Shown here piece by piece: positions 45,579 through 57,566 of a stretch of DNA of 64,000 bases. The notes under the pieces were generated by a model. The model ran no database searches. It worked only from the letters and a program-made list of their open reading frames with translations, and was not told the origin of the DNA. Position 1 is the stretch's first letter, and every line of letters starts with the position of its first letter. Made by a program: the position numbers and the translations under genes. Origin of the DNA: Tillandsia leiboldiana (lineage: Eukaryota; Streptophyta; Magnoliopsida; Poales; Bromeliaceae); the NCBI GenBank assembly GCA_029204045.2, contig CM055061.1, positions 43,734,977-43,798,976 on the forward strand. The letters are read 5' to 3'.

Positions 45579-48500
45579 TGTCACGCCCCGGCGTCGAAAC
45601 TGCGACCCAGGCTCGCCAACAGATCCGCCGCCCATACGGAAACCCCGTATAGACGAAGCGTCTAACCTGCAAAAAGAATCAACTACTGTATACAGATATC
45701 AGAGCTGAAAGTAAACTACTGAAAAACTGAAGTCCAAACACTGTACAACTGAAAATAAAACAATATCCATCTCCCAAATACGATTGTAAGAAAAGTCCTC
45801 TGATACAAAACTCAAAAGGGAGATATCTCCATTAAATACATCAGTGTACAAGCTCCCAATACAGAATATCCTCACTACAACAGTCTCTCAAACTGTAAAG
45901 TAAAATATAACTCTATACCTCACAACAAAGGTCTCTCAACAAGAAACTCTCAAAATATAAAAAGGGTACATCTGCCTCACTCTAAAGGAACTATGCTGGT
46001 AGGGAACTATCTCGTGACTCCCTGTCCTCGGTCCGTCAAGCCAGCTCGGGCAGGAACGGAAGAAAAAGCCTCAGCAACCTGTCACCGACAGAGGGTGTGA
46101 GAACTACATCCTACAGTAGTTCTCAGTGGGTACCGTCTCCAAGACCCACGGTCTGCCCACTAAGTCTACTAGAGGCAAGATAACAGAAAAAGACTGGGAT
46201 CGGAAAATAAAGCTGGATAAGAATCAACAGCTAACATGCCTCTATCTACTATGCTCAAGAGGAAAAACACAGATGATGGTATGCAACCACTCACTACTAG
46301 ATGCCTCAAGTACCCTGCTCAAAGGAATACTCATCTAAGAGCAAGCAATACACCACTCGCACACAAGGTGCTCTCAAAACCCAAATCTCAGTGACTGCCA
46401 CATAGGGTCCAGTCAAGGCTGCGCCAAACCTACTGCCACTACGCCCAAACAGGACTTGGTCTTACGTAGGGTGTCCCACATGAACTATCTCAATCTCAAG
46501 CGAACTCTAGTGTATCAACTAGTCGCATCATCGTAGCCTCGTCAGGCTCGGTATCATCATCGCACCCGGGGCGTAGCTCGAGGGGAGCGACCCCACCGAA
46601 CTCAAGTATCTCAAGTATCTCATAACTGGCATAGAATGCCGGGCTCAGCAGTCTATAATCCTCAATCAAACAGATCGGTACTCAATGCTCAACTAGCATA
46701 ATTCAGTCGGAGAAAGACTCCATGACTCGATCTCACAACACTAACTCACTAAAAGAAGGTACAACACAGCTGGGACCGCCGTCACTCCAAATGGCTCCCA
46801 AAAACGATTCCCCACTCATAAGCGAGAAGAACCGACTAACGCAGCAAAGGTCCGAGAATCCCGTTAGGCCGGTGCCTAGAACCCCAATCAAACAAGAACA
46901 GACTCTAGGCTCAGCCTATCGAAGTTCTCGATCCTTTACCGTTCAGGGATTCGGCCCCTCTCGGTTAAAGTGGGAACCCATCTCAACCTACAAATCTCAC
47001 GGGCTAGAGATGCTCTACAGCCAGATCCACGAAGAGTCCGAAAACCCCGGGAGACTAATACCTACGACCCCAATCAAACAAGAACAGGCTATAGGCGTAG
47101 CCTCCCGTTGCTTTCGACTTACTTTCGACCCCAGAAAGAAATCAGCCCTTAGAACCCAGACCACTCGAATCATCTCGGGTGGATAAGTTTATAAGAAACA
47201 GTGACATTTATTACAGAAAGCCATTTGATCTGAGAAAATCCATCTTTTTAATGATTTTTAGTCTTTTTAGGAAAACAATTTGCAAACAAGTTTTATGTCC
47301 AAACCTCGAAGAGCTAATGCCCTCGTCCTATCAAACAAGAACAGACTCAGGCGACCCTGCGAGGCTTGGAAGAAAACATTGGCTGACTAAAATTATGTGT
47401 GCGCCCGAAAAGGTTCTGGGTTCAAGGTCCTGCTGTCACTAGTACACCACTACCACTACCACTGTAGTGACAACCAACTCCAGAACACAACGTCTCGGGA
47501 CCACCGTCTACCCAAACGGCTCCAGCCAGAACCAAACGACTGGCTCTAACTACCAGACTCCACTCGGCCCCCAGGCCCAAGTGCAACATATGTCCCACAA
47601 TGTCCTGACCCCTCGGCCCAATACCCGGGCGAGGAACTCTAAGTCCAGAAAGAAATGCACTGTGTGGGATGTCTAAAGCATAAAAGAACCTAGCCCAGAT
47701 TGAGGTTCTCTATTGGTCTGGTTACACATGCAACATATGACGGGGGTGCTAGTCAAAGTTCCAATGAATCACTTAAACTAGCATGCAAAATCCTATCATA
47801 ATAGAATTAGAGAGAAGTCCGCAGACTTGGAGATAAAAACCAACCCACCTCGGTAAGCCACCAATTGCTCGTACACCCTTGCAATTGGCCTCCACGCGAT
47901 CCGCACGCAAAACGGTGCACGGTGCCGAAACCCGCGCGGAAAATGGAGTCCGCACGCAAAACGGTGCACGGTGCCGGAGTCCGCACGCAAAACGGTGCAC
48001 GGTACCGAAACCCGCGCGCAAAAAGGAGTCCGCACGCAAAACGGTGCACGGTGCCGGAGTCCGCACGCAAAATGGTACACGGTGCTGAAACCCGCGCGTA
48101 AAGCGGAGTCCGCACGCAATACGGTGCACCGTGCCGAAATTCGCGCGCAAAACGAAGTCCGCACGCAAAACGGAGCAGTAAAAATATGGTCCCTAACACA
48201 GATAAGAACAAGGGGTCAATCCAAAGTCCAAAAGAACGCCCTCAAAACTGTGCCAAAAACACCGTAAAAATAACGCGCGGGACCTAACTCGACTGCGACG
48301 CGCCGCCCAACTGCTATATGGAACGCCTTGCGCGCTCCAGGAGGTCGCCGACGCACCCCCGCACCCCACGAATTCCCCTCCCTCACTCTCTCTCGCTCTC
48401 GGTTGGAGAAGAAAAGGAAGAAGAAGAGAGGAGAAATGTGCTCGGGTGGAGAAGAAAGAAGAAGAAGAAGAGAAAGAGAAGGAGAAGGGGGCTCACGCAC

Positions 48501-49402
48501 CGGGTCCACGAAGCCGGCCAATTGGAGCCCTCCACCCGGCGGTCCACACGCAGGGGCGCGCGCACCAGGCACAGCGCGCGCCCCCGCCCGCCACGCGGCC
48601 GCGTCTCCGCGCGCCACGCGGCACGCGGCAGTCAAGAGCCACACGGGCGCGTGACACCCAGCGCCGCGCAGGCGCGGGACATGCCGCGTGCCACACGGGC
48701 GCGCGTCACCCTCGCCCACGCGGGCGCGAGTGGGGGCCCGCCACGTGGCGGCCCCCGCGCTTTCCGCGCCGGAAGCGCGACCCTGCTGCGTGCCTCGAAC
48801 CGCGCGCCGCCGCCCTTCGCGCAAGCCCTCGGGATCCGAGCCGACCTCGGGATCCGTGCCGTCTCGCTACGCCTCGAAAAACGTGCACCTCAACCGGGCT
48901 CCAAAAAAAAACAAGTAAATAGCCCATTCTCAACGATTTCGCGCGCTGAATCCAAAAACGATGTCCATTTCTCCAAATTCTCATCCGAAAATTTGCCGAA
49001 TGCCCCCGGATAGCCCACTTGATCCGATTCTCCGCGACGGGTCCAATTCTGAAGTCCGATTTGCCAAATTCCAACTCTAAAAATTCCCGAAGGCAACCGG
49101 AGAGGAAATCTCCTATCCAAACATCGCCCGGAGCCCAAATTTGACATCTCCGTCGCGCGAAATCACCTCTAAACACTCGACGGGTCCTCCAATCCCATGG
49201 GATCACCTTTTTAAGCCCAATGTCCAACACTTGTGTCCAAATTGCGCGCAAACACCACCGACACACCACGCGGGCCTCCAGTGATGCAAACTAAATCCCA
49301 AATTGCACCACAAATCCATTTCTTGGGCCCGACACGCGCACAAGCACTCCCGAAGGCCACAATCCGACAGTAATCTCTTAAGTGGGGATTCGGGTCCTCA
49401 CA
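45579..49402 (-). repeat. Element A-prime, 5' LTR
   Basis: 3824 bp, eight bases from the primer site, ending at the duplication ACAAC. The tandem array is the short version (47893-48176). Confidence 0.93.
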
Positions 49403-49407
49403 ACAAC

Positions 49408-49419
49408 GGCCGGTAGACA
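49408..49419 (+). other. 12-bp island of D-plus between two insertions
   Basis: After the ACAAC duplication only GGCCGGTAGACA remains before the copia B LTR begins at 49420. This is all that is left visible of the D-plus sequence right of A-prime. Confidence 0.7.
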
Positions 49420-49724
49420 TGTTGGGTTATGTATTAATTGGATCTAAATAGTGGAAAAAACACCTAGAGGGGGGGTGAAAAGGTGTAAACCATAAACACT
49501 CAAAAATCGTTGCGCAATAAAACCCAATGCAGAAATGAAAGAATAACACGCACGATTTTTACGTGGAAAAACTCCAAACCGGAGTAAAAAACCACGGGAC
49601 CGATAACACTGCGAAATCCACTAGAATTAACACACGTACATGGTGATATACCGTACTCACAGACGACTCAACCTTTTTCATACGCTCCTAGTAGATCTTC
49701 TCCGATCGCTCCGCAACGCTTCTC

Positions 49725-49899
49725 GAATCCACGATCTGCGTCCAACGCCAAATCCACGGCGTCCAACGTCGAGTCCACGACGTCCGACCGAATCCACGGT
49801 CTTCACCCAATAGCACGTCTCGAATCCACGAACGTACCTCGCTTCGACTCCACGAAAGCGGTTGCACCTTGAATCCACAAGGCCACGCGAGTCCACGCG
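49725..49899 (-). other. Array of eight small hairpins in copia B LTR leader
   Basis: Eight sites have a 6-base loop AATCCA, AGTCCA or ACTCCA on the plus strand (TGGATT, TGGACT or TGGAGT in the sense strand) between inverted repeats. Examples: ACGTCG/CGACGT (49766-49783), GACCG/CGGTC (49786-49801), CCTTG/CAAGG (49867-49882), CGCG/CGCG (49886-49899). Stem sequences differ between sites while pairing is kept. They lie about 270-440 bases downstream of the TATA box, inside the transcribed leader. The second LTR carries the same array at about 58925-59099. Confidence 0.7.
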
Positions 49900-50166
49900 C
49901 CGATTTTGGGAAAATCGTTGTTTTTTGGGTGGTGATGATCCGCCGAATACTTAGATTAGAAATTGATCGAAAATATCATCTAAGTATTCATTAATTTGAT
50001 TCTACTCAAAATCTGAGTTTGGAAAACCTAGAATCAAATTAATCAATATAGATGAAGAAACATAGAATTAAATCTATTGATTTTCTTTCTTCTCTATATG
50101 TGGATTTTTCAATTTCGGCTGTCTTTTTATTATATGCGGATGCCCTAGAAATTGAATCATAGAGGC

Positions 50167-50174
50167 TATTTATA
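50167..50174 (-). promoter_or_regulatory. TATA box of copia B LTR
   Basis: TATTTATA on the plus strand (TATAAATA sense), 67 bases from the nearest upstream palindrome. The copy in the other LTR is at 59367-59374. Confidence 0.8.
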
Positions 50175-50241
50175 GGTTAGAAACCCTTGGAAGAAAATAA
50201 GGATAAAAACCTAACCATTTCTGGAATTTTACAGGACGACG

Positions 50242-50462
50242 GTCCGGACTGGAATTGGCGGTCCGGACTGTCGTGGCTTAAACAGACAATTTCCAGAAAA
50301 GAGGACATTCGGGGTCCGGACTGTAATTCCACGGTCCGGACTGTCCATGCAATTCCTGCAAATTCCACGTTCGGGGTCCGGACTGAAGTTCCAAGGTCCG
50401 GACTGGAATTGCGCATGAACTAATCTACGTTCGGGGTCCGGACTGTGATGCCCGATCCGGAC
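50242..50462 (-). promoter_or_regulatory. Palindrome cluster GTCCGGAC upstream of copia B promoter
   Basis: GTCCGGAC occurs seven times perfectly (first 50242-50249, last 50436-50443) plus one ATCCGGAC (50455-50462), several within CGTTCGGGGTCCGGACTG. An evenly dispersed dyad-symmetric site close upstream of a TATA box suggests binding of a dimeric factor. Each copy holds a CCGG methylation target. Confidence 0.75.
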
Positions 50463-51346
50463 TCTGAACATGTAGTATGTCCAGTTTTTGATTTTTATGC
50501 AATCAAACATTCAACCAAGTGTTTCTACACTATAAGAAGTATTCGGATCACCAAAAATATTTAGTTAAACATACCTGATCATTTTGAATTCTTCTTTCTT
50601 GAGATTGAGGTACATGATCCAAACTTCTTCATCTTCAATCTTCAAGACTTAAACAATTTTACGAAATACGCCAACACAAATTCCGTAACAATCTCCCCCT
50701 TTGGCGGTTTCGTGACAAAACAAAAATCCACTCAAGAAAATTCAAAAAGATATTTTTCTTGATATCACCATACAACAAAAATTTACATTAGAGATCCAAA
50801 AGAAAATTAAATACATGAGATAAACTCCTAGAACAGACTCTAGACTTAGACATCCGTAATCTCTGCAAAAGAAAGCATTCTTGACAAAAGAGATCGTTAG
50901 ATATCTCAAAAATTCTTAACATTCAAAAACCAAACACAGAGATAGAGTTTATACTCACCATGACATTTACAAATTCAGATATGTAACAAGATCACAGTCA
51001 AAATTAGACATATCTTCTAAGCATTAAAAACCAAATGTCATATGTATCTTAGTTAACAAACAACTTGTTAGAAATATTACATGCCCAAATAGTTAGTCGA
51101 ATAGTTAGCTGAGGCATGCATCAATCAAAATATAAAACCAAAAGTTGAAGTTATACTTACCTTCATAGTTCATAGTTCTCACACAAGCATTGTTCAAGTA
51201 GTTCTCTTCTCTCTCCCCCTTTTTGTCACAAAATAAGCCAAACAACTACTAAACGAAGAGGTGAAAAGTACTAAAGCACGAAAAATCAGAGACCTAAAAA
51301 ACTCAAAACTAAGCCTGCACAACAAAACGATATGTTAGAAGGAGGT

Positions 51347-51994
51347 TCAATTGTCTGACTCTGATCCTTCTGAGCTACTGCAGTCCAGTTTGTGTAGAAT
51401 CCCTTTAAGCATTTTTGATAATTTGGAGCAGTTCTTTTTCATCTTGTGAATGTCAGCCGACATTCTTTCTTGTGCTTCAGACATTCTCCTTTGTGCTCGT
51501 TGCATAGACAGTATATCAGCTTTTGAGGTTATTCTCTTGGAGGTAGAAGGAGATTGTGCGAATGCTGAAGGTTTATTTGGAGATTCTCTAGGCAGAGAGC
51601 GTTCTCTGGCGAGTGGTTCATTGATCTGAATTCCTCTGCTTCTCGAATTCTTGCTCCTTGTCGGATGTTTGGTTGTTGAGGAAGACGTCATCAGCTTATT
51701 TTCCTCTAGATAGAACCTATCTTCGTCATCCACCGCTTGTTTTGATTCTTTACAAAATATTTCCCAATCCTCTTCATCCTCTGATTCTGACTCAGCTTGA
51801 GGAACAGTGTTTATCTTCTCCTGACTTGCTTCAGCTTGTTCCTTTTTGACAGATGCTCGAGTTCCTACTAATGCTACAATGAGCGCAATAATCCAAGCGA
51901 AAACTATTTTGCTACTCGTGCTCAGATAATAGAAAAGCCTGTGAGCAACAACTCGAGAACACGAGAAAAATTGTTTATTTTCAAAAATTTCCAA
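51347..51994 (-). CDS. Additional 3' ORF of copia B (possible membrane segment, coiled-coil)
   Basis: An open frame of 215 codons between pol and the 3' LTR, the position of the extra ORF in Sire elements. Residues 29-45 form one hydrophobic stretch (..IVFAWIIALIVALVG..). An acidic cluster (..ESESEDEEDWE..), a basic Ser/Thr/Arg region and a C-terminal helix (about 155-205, ..MQRAQRRMSEAQERMSADIHKM..) with a Ser/Glu/Asp tail follow. It lacks the central domain seen in the C-minus ORF, but both end in a coiled-coil plus acidic Ser tail. Its function is unknown; an envelope-like role has been proposed for Sire ORFs and cannot be confirmed here. A promoter-like region lies upstream at 52439-52547. 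The first Met is assumed to be the start. Confidence 0.6.
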   Translation of the reverse strand: MEIFENKQFFSCSRVVAHRLFYYLSTSSKIVFAWIIALIVALVGTRASVKKEQAEASQEKINTVPQAESESEDEEDWEIFCKESKQAVDDEDRFYLEENKLMTSSSTTKHPTRSKNSRSRGIQINEPLARERSLPRESPNKPSAFAQSPSTSKRITSKADILSMQRAQRRMSEAQERMSADIHKMKKNCSKLSKMLKGILHKLDCSSSEGSESDN

Positions 51995-53475
51995 AATTAT
52001 ACCTAAACAATCATTATCATGTAGAGAGACTAAGAATCAAATTAGTTTTGCAAAAAGAATTTTAAAAATAGATCAATCCCATGATTTTCAAAAATTCTCA
52101 AAATATGCCCTACAACCGAAATCTTTGAAATCAAAGCCCAAAAATTCGTTTTTCAAGAGAAAACCTAGCATATAATCAGAACTAATCTACCCAGAGTTCT
52201 TATTTCAAAAGAAGTTTGATCAAAAACCAATCACAAACGAAAAAGATGCAAATTTTCTCCCACGTTTTGAGCAAAAACATGAAAACCTGTGAAAAAACGA
52301 AGTTTTGATCAAAAGAACTCACTTGGATTTGAAGAAGATGAGTTGGGAAGCCTCCAAAATCTTTGATTTCTAGAGAGAGAAGGTCTGGAGGCTTAGAAAC
52401 AAAAGATTGGAGTAAGAAAATTCAAAACCCTTTTGTTCTATATAAAACCCTAGCCGCAGTCCGGACTGTCTGAAGAATCCAGTCCGGATTGACTGCCCGC
52501 AGGAATTACCTGCGTTCGGGGTCCGGATCGGCTTGTCCAGTCCGGACCGGCTCCAAACTTTTTCTTCAGAAAAATTCCAGAAAATCCAGAAAAAGATTGT
52601 AAGCACTTTTGTGTATCAACTTTAAATCAAAATCATCATTTCATACAACAAGAAATAGATTATGCAAAATCTATCAAAAATATCTAAATAATGAAACGAA
52701 AATTTATAAAAATTAAATCCCTTAAAGTTGAACAACTTCAATCACATCTAACATGATCTTATGCGTAATGCCTTTAACAAATCATCAATTTGGTAAATAA
52801 AATGAAATACCAAGATCAATAGATGTTTGAAATCCCAAATATATTAGATAATGAATCTAGTCAATTTGTTGAAGAGAGTGGCTCTTTGAGCATCTTTCAT
52901 TCAAAATCCCACCTTATACCAACCTTGAAATTTGAAAGAGTCAAGTATTTCAACATGCATTTTATTTAATCAAATTTGAAAAACCATGCTTGGTATACAT
53001 GTGGTAGCTGCACACAGTACTCGGACGACCGAGGTGGTAGCTCTTTCCTCCATGTGGTGGTAGTTTTCACACTCCTCATTGGGATGTAACTCTTTCCACA
53101 TCTTTTGAGCATAACACTTTTTCTTTGACTCCCCCTCAATTTGCTATCAATTATTTAAGATATAAAGAACTCAACAAAAGATTGATCTCGATTTCATACT
53201 CGACTAAATAGTCAAATAAGATAAAAACTATACCAAGATATCATTGAGAGAGAAATTGACTTTGATCACTTTAAAAAAAGACTTAATTGACATAAATGAT
53301 CATTGCATCAACTGAAATATTATGATATCTGAAGCATAATAAATTTCTAAACATATAAAAGGATGCAGTTAAAATCAATATAACTAATGCTCAATTAATG
53401 TTCTATGTACAACCATAGGTAAAGAACAAAAACACAAAAACAAAACCTAACCTAAGGATTGGTTACAAAAAGAAA
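51995..53475 (-). other. Non-coding gap between pol and additional ORF, copia B
   Basis: About 1.5 kb of mostly AT-rich sequence without a supported frame. The only structured part is the promoter-like region at 52439-52547. A GTGGTAGCT motif recurs three times near 53000-53070. Confidence 0.7.
52439..52547 (-). promoter_or_regulatory. Candidate internal promoter: palindromes plus TATA-like box
   Basis: In the minus direction there are four GTCCGGA(C/T) sites (52540-52547 and 52459-52466 perfect; 52521-52528 and 52482-52489 with one change). Then, 14 bases on, comes TATATA at 52439-52444, and about 440 bases later the additional ORF. One site lies in CGTTCGGGGTCCGGA, the same context as in the LTR cluster. 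This repeats the layout of the LTR promoter inside the element. Confidence 0.5.
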
Positions 53476-56400
53476 TTATTTCAAGGAAAGCATTCCAATT
53501 GCCTTACGCAAATGAATAAAACGTTTTTGATCCAAAGGTTTTGTTAAAATATCGGCTAATTGATCTTTAGTTGAAATATAGGAAAGTTGAAGAGTACTTG
53601 ATTCAACTAGCTCTCTAAGAAAATGATATCTAAGTTCAATGTGTTTTGTTCTTGAGTGCAACACAGGGTTTTCTGAAATGTTTATAGCACTGGTGTTGTC
53701 ACAAAGAATTGTTACTGAAGTTGCTGAAATTCGGAAGTCGCTCAACACACTTTTCATCCAAATGAGTTGGGTTGAACAACTACCCGCTGAAATATATTCC
53801 GCTTCGGCAGTCGAGAGTGAAATGCAGTTTTTCTTTTTACTGTGCCATGCAATAAGGCAATGGCCAAGATAAAAACATGCACCACTCGTACTTTTCCGAT
53901 CATCCACAGATCCTGCCCAATCGGCATCTCAATATCCTACAATATCTAGACTTGTTCCCATAGGATACCAAATTCTGAAATTTACGGTTCCTTTGATGTA
54001 CCGGATGATCCGTTTCACTGCTTTCAAGTGAACCTCCTTTGGTGCTGATTGATATCTCGCGCAGAACCCAACACTAAAGGATATATCCGGGCGACTAGCC
54101 GTGAGGTAAAGTAGACTTCCAATCATGCTGCGATAAAGTTTCTCGTCTACATTTTCACTAAGAGATTCACTTCCTAATCCCTTATTGCTAGTTCCCATTG
54201 GAGTCAGAAAATCTTTAGAATTTTCTAAACCGAACTTTTTTACCAACTCCATTGCATACTTGGATTGACATAGATGAATGCCTTCTTCATTTTGTTTTAC
54301 TTGCAATCCAAGAAAGTATGTCAGTTCGCCCATCATGGACATCTCAAATTCGCTTTCCATGGTTTCAGTGAATTTAGAAGCATCATTGTCTCTAGTTGCA
54401 CCAAATACAATGTCATCGACATAGATTTGTGCTACAATAAAATTATCTTGATAATGCTTCACAAAGAGAGTCCGATCTGCTCCCACTCGAGTATAGCCCT
54501 TCTCCAAAAGGTGCTTTGTCAACCTTTCGTACCACGCTCGCGGTGCTTGTTTTAGACCGTAAAGAGACTTTTTCAAACGAAAAACATGGTTAGGTAGTTT
54601 AAGGTCTACAAAACCTTTCGGTTGAGCCACATAAACTTCCTCGTTTAAATACCCATTTAAAAACGCGCTCTTAACGTCCATTTGAAAGAGTTTTATTTTA
54701 AAATGACAAGCAATTGCAAATAAGATACGAATTGACTCGAGTCGAGCAACTGGGGCGAACGTTTCATCAAAGTCTATACCTTCTATTTGAGAGTAGCCTT
54801 GAGCAACTAAACGTGCTTTGTTCCTGATGATGGTACCATCCTCAATTTTCTTATTCTTGAAAATCCATTTAGTACCAATCACATTGTGTTGCTTCGGAGG
54901 CTTTGTTAATTCCCAGACTTTGTTTCGTTCAATCTGATGGAACTCTTCCTGCATTGATTCAATCCAATAGTCATCCTGAAGAGCTTCATCGACGTTCTTT
55001 GGTTCTATCATGGAAACGTAACAAGCGAATCCACAAACCAACTGTCTTCGAGTCCTGACTCCTTCTTGTGGGTCTCCAACAATGTTAGATTCAGGATGAT
55101 CCTTGGAGATGCGTAACGTTTGAGGTAATGGAGTACTCGGAGGTACATAAGATGATTCCTGCACATCAGATAAGCTTGAAGAACCATTAGATGCATCATT
55201 ATTATCGGAAGAATTGTTATGAGAAGATGCATTTGCAGGAGTATCATCATCAAGAGAGATATCAGGGGTAGATTTATCAGATGCAAAGTGAAAAGCTTCA
55301 TCTACTTTAACATTTATAGATTCTACCATTGTTTTAGATTCCAAGTTAAATACCCGATATGCTCTACTGTTTGTAGAATAACCCATGAAAATCCCTTCGT
55401 CACTTCGAGAGTCGAATTTACCAAGATTTTCGCGATCTCGCAAAACAAAACAACGACTCCCAAAGATACGAAAATATTTAATATTTGGTTTTCTACAAAA
55501 CTACAGCTCATATGGTGTATTTAATGTTCCCGGGCGCAAATACACTCGATTAATTACATAGACTGCAGTGTTCACTGCTTCAGCCCAAAAGTACAACGGT
55601 AAGTTCCGGCTATGAAGCATAACACGTGCCATCTCTTGTACAACCCTGTTTTTGCGCTCGACTACACCATTCTGTTGAGGTGTATAGGGTGCTGAGAATT
55701 CATGCTTAATGCCGTTGGAAGTGCAAAAATCAATGAACTTAGAATTTATGAATTCTCCACCTTTATCACTTCTAACACGAATGATCTTTTCATTCTTTTC
55801 AATCATAATACGATGGCAAATCTCGAAAAAAGAATCAAACGTATCAGATTTCTCTTTTAAAAATGCTACCCATGAGTATCTAGAGAAATTATCAACCAAT
55901 AGAAAAATGTACCATTTACCTCCCAAAGATGGTTGACGAGTTGGCCCCATTAAATCCATGTGCAATAATTCTAAAGGCCGGTTGGTGCCAATGTGGTTCA
56001 AGTTCTTATGTGCAGTCCTTGATTGTTTTCCCTTTAAACAACCTCCACACACAATATTTTCTTTAAGTGAAAGTTTTGGAACCCCCTTGACCACGTCTTT
56101 GTTTGAAATTCTAGCAAGTTCCTTAAAATTTATGTGACCTAGCCTTTCATGCCAAAGTGATTCATTATTCAAAGAGGCTAAGTTACAGTTTTCAGAAATT
56201 TTATTTGGAATAACATAACAGTTATTTTCAGATCTAACCCCTTTTAAAAAGAAAACATGGTCCGTATCAGTTACAATACATTCGACAGATAAAAAATTAA
56301 CTGAAAATCCATTGTCGCAAAGTTGACTAATACTTATGAGGTTAGTCTTAAGGCCTTCAACAAAAAGCACATTATTCAAAACCGGGCCATCTGGAATAGC

Positions 56401-57478
56401 GATAGTTCCTTTTCCAATAATTTTAGAAGAACGACCGTCTCCGAAAACTACAAGTCCTCCGGAGATTTTCTCAAGTGTTTGAAAATAGTTTTTGTCACCG
56501 GTCATGTGACGGGAACACCCGCTATCCAGATACCAAGACGAATTGTCATAAGCATGCAAAGAAGTATGAATGACAAGACAAGGGAAGATTTCACCTTTGC
56601 GCACCCAAACCTTTTTGGATTGCGTCGGTAAAGAATGTGACGTTATTCTCTTTGGTGAAAGTGTCTTAATTGATTGATTGCTTGACATCTTCTTGCGAGG
56701 TGAACTACCAAGGCTCTTTTCCTTTGAAAAGTTTTGCTTTGATTTCCGGGGAATCACCTTTATGGTAGTTGTTGCAAGAGGCGCTTGAGATGAACGTTTC
56801 GCTCCGACCTTGCAATTTCTCCTTATGTGCCCTACAAAACTACAACGAAAACATACCTTAGTGCTTGACGATCCCGAAGAGGGTGAAGTAGGCTTGTTGT
56901 CGTTGTTTGTCGTAAATTCCGGTGTCGGAGGAGGAGATACCGACTGGGGCACAAAGACTGTCCCACTCGAACTAGGACTGTCTCCAGTTCGAGTGTATCC
57001 GAGGCCGAACCGATTTGTTTGACCAAGACCAAGCATCTTATCCAACTTACTCCTCCAGAAGAAAACTGCTTTAAATCATCCTTGAGTTGGAAAATGGTCT
57101 TCGTCATTTCCATTTTTTCCTGTCGAACCTCGCCGTAGAGCTTCAAGAAGTAATTCACTTTATCCACCGTATCTATATACTTCTTCTCGAAATGCTCATT
57201 GGACTCTTGAAGGGAAACATTTACTTTAATCAGATTATCCCTTTCCGCTTCAAGAGCGTTTGAGAGAGAAGTTGCCCATTTTGCTTCTTCTTCGAGATCC
57301 TGCAATCTCCCTCTCAAACTCTTGTTTTGCTTTGCCAGTTTCTTTGAATCCCTCAAAAGCTTATGGTAGGCAAGAGAAAAATCTTCACCTTCAGAATTAT
57401 TCGATTCGTCGTCCATGGCATTCTTTTCAGCATGGGAGGAGTTGGACAAAGAATCGGATGTACTTCCCATTAAGCACA
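53476..57478 (-). pseudogene. Copia B pol: protease, integrase, RT, RNase H
   Basis: In order: protease (..WYLDSGCSRHMTGD.., near 56530); integrase zinc finger (..HERLGHINF.., ..CGGCLKGKQS..) and catalytic core with LLHMDLMGP, VRSDKGGEF and NGVVERKNR (55501-56200); RT (53929-55443) with the active site YVDDIVFG; RNase H (53476-53931) with DADWAGS and STAEAEYIS, ending ..RKAIGMLSLK. The frame is broken by a frameshift near 57048, TAG at 55501-55503 (where Trp is usual) and TGA at 53929-53931. The upstream part (56832-57479) encodes a long gag coiled-coil (..LRGRLQDLEEEAKWATSL..). All catalytic residues I can check are present, so damage is recent and light. Layout and motifs are those of Ty1/copia, Sire branch. 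Confidence 0.92.
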
Positions 57479-57566
57479 TGAAGGGTGAAGATGTGGACGC
57501 GTGGAATGCCGTTGCGTTGTTTTCTTCATCACTGGAGGATGACTCATTTGACGTTGAGTTGTCATC

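Larger units (their letters stand above)
39002..49402 (-). mobile_element. Element A-prime, complete gypsy-type LTR retrotransposon
   Basis: 10,401 bp with LTRs 39002-43046 (4045 bp) and 45579-49402 (3824 bp), primer site 45559-45570, polypurine tract from 43047 and perfect duplication ACAAC (38997-39001 and 49403-49407). The LTRs are close to identical except for one tandem array that is 222 bases longer in the left copy. The internal region is only 2.5 kb, without RT, RNase H or integrase. It belongs to a different subfamily from element A (weak similarity, shared leader core near 39998). Confidence 0.95.
49420..50690 (-). repeat. Copia B 3' LTR
   Basis: TGTTGGGTTATG...CCGTAACA, 1271 bp, followed by ATCTCCCCCTTTGGC (polypurine tract on the minus strand). 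TATA box 50167-50174; palindrome cluster 50242-50462 upstream; eight hairpins at 49725-49899 downstream. Confidence 0.95.
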
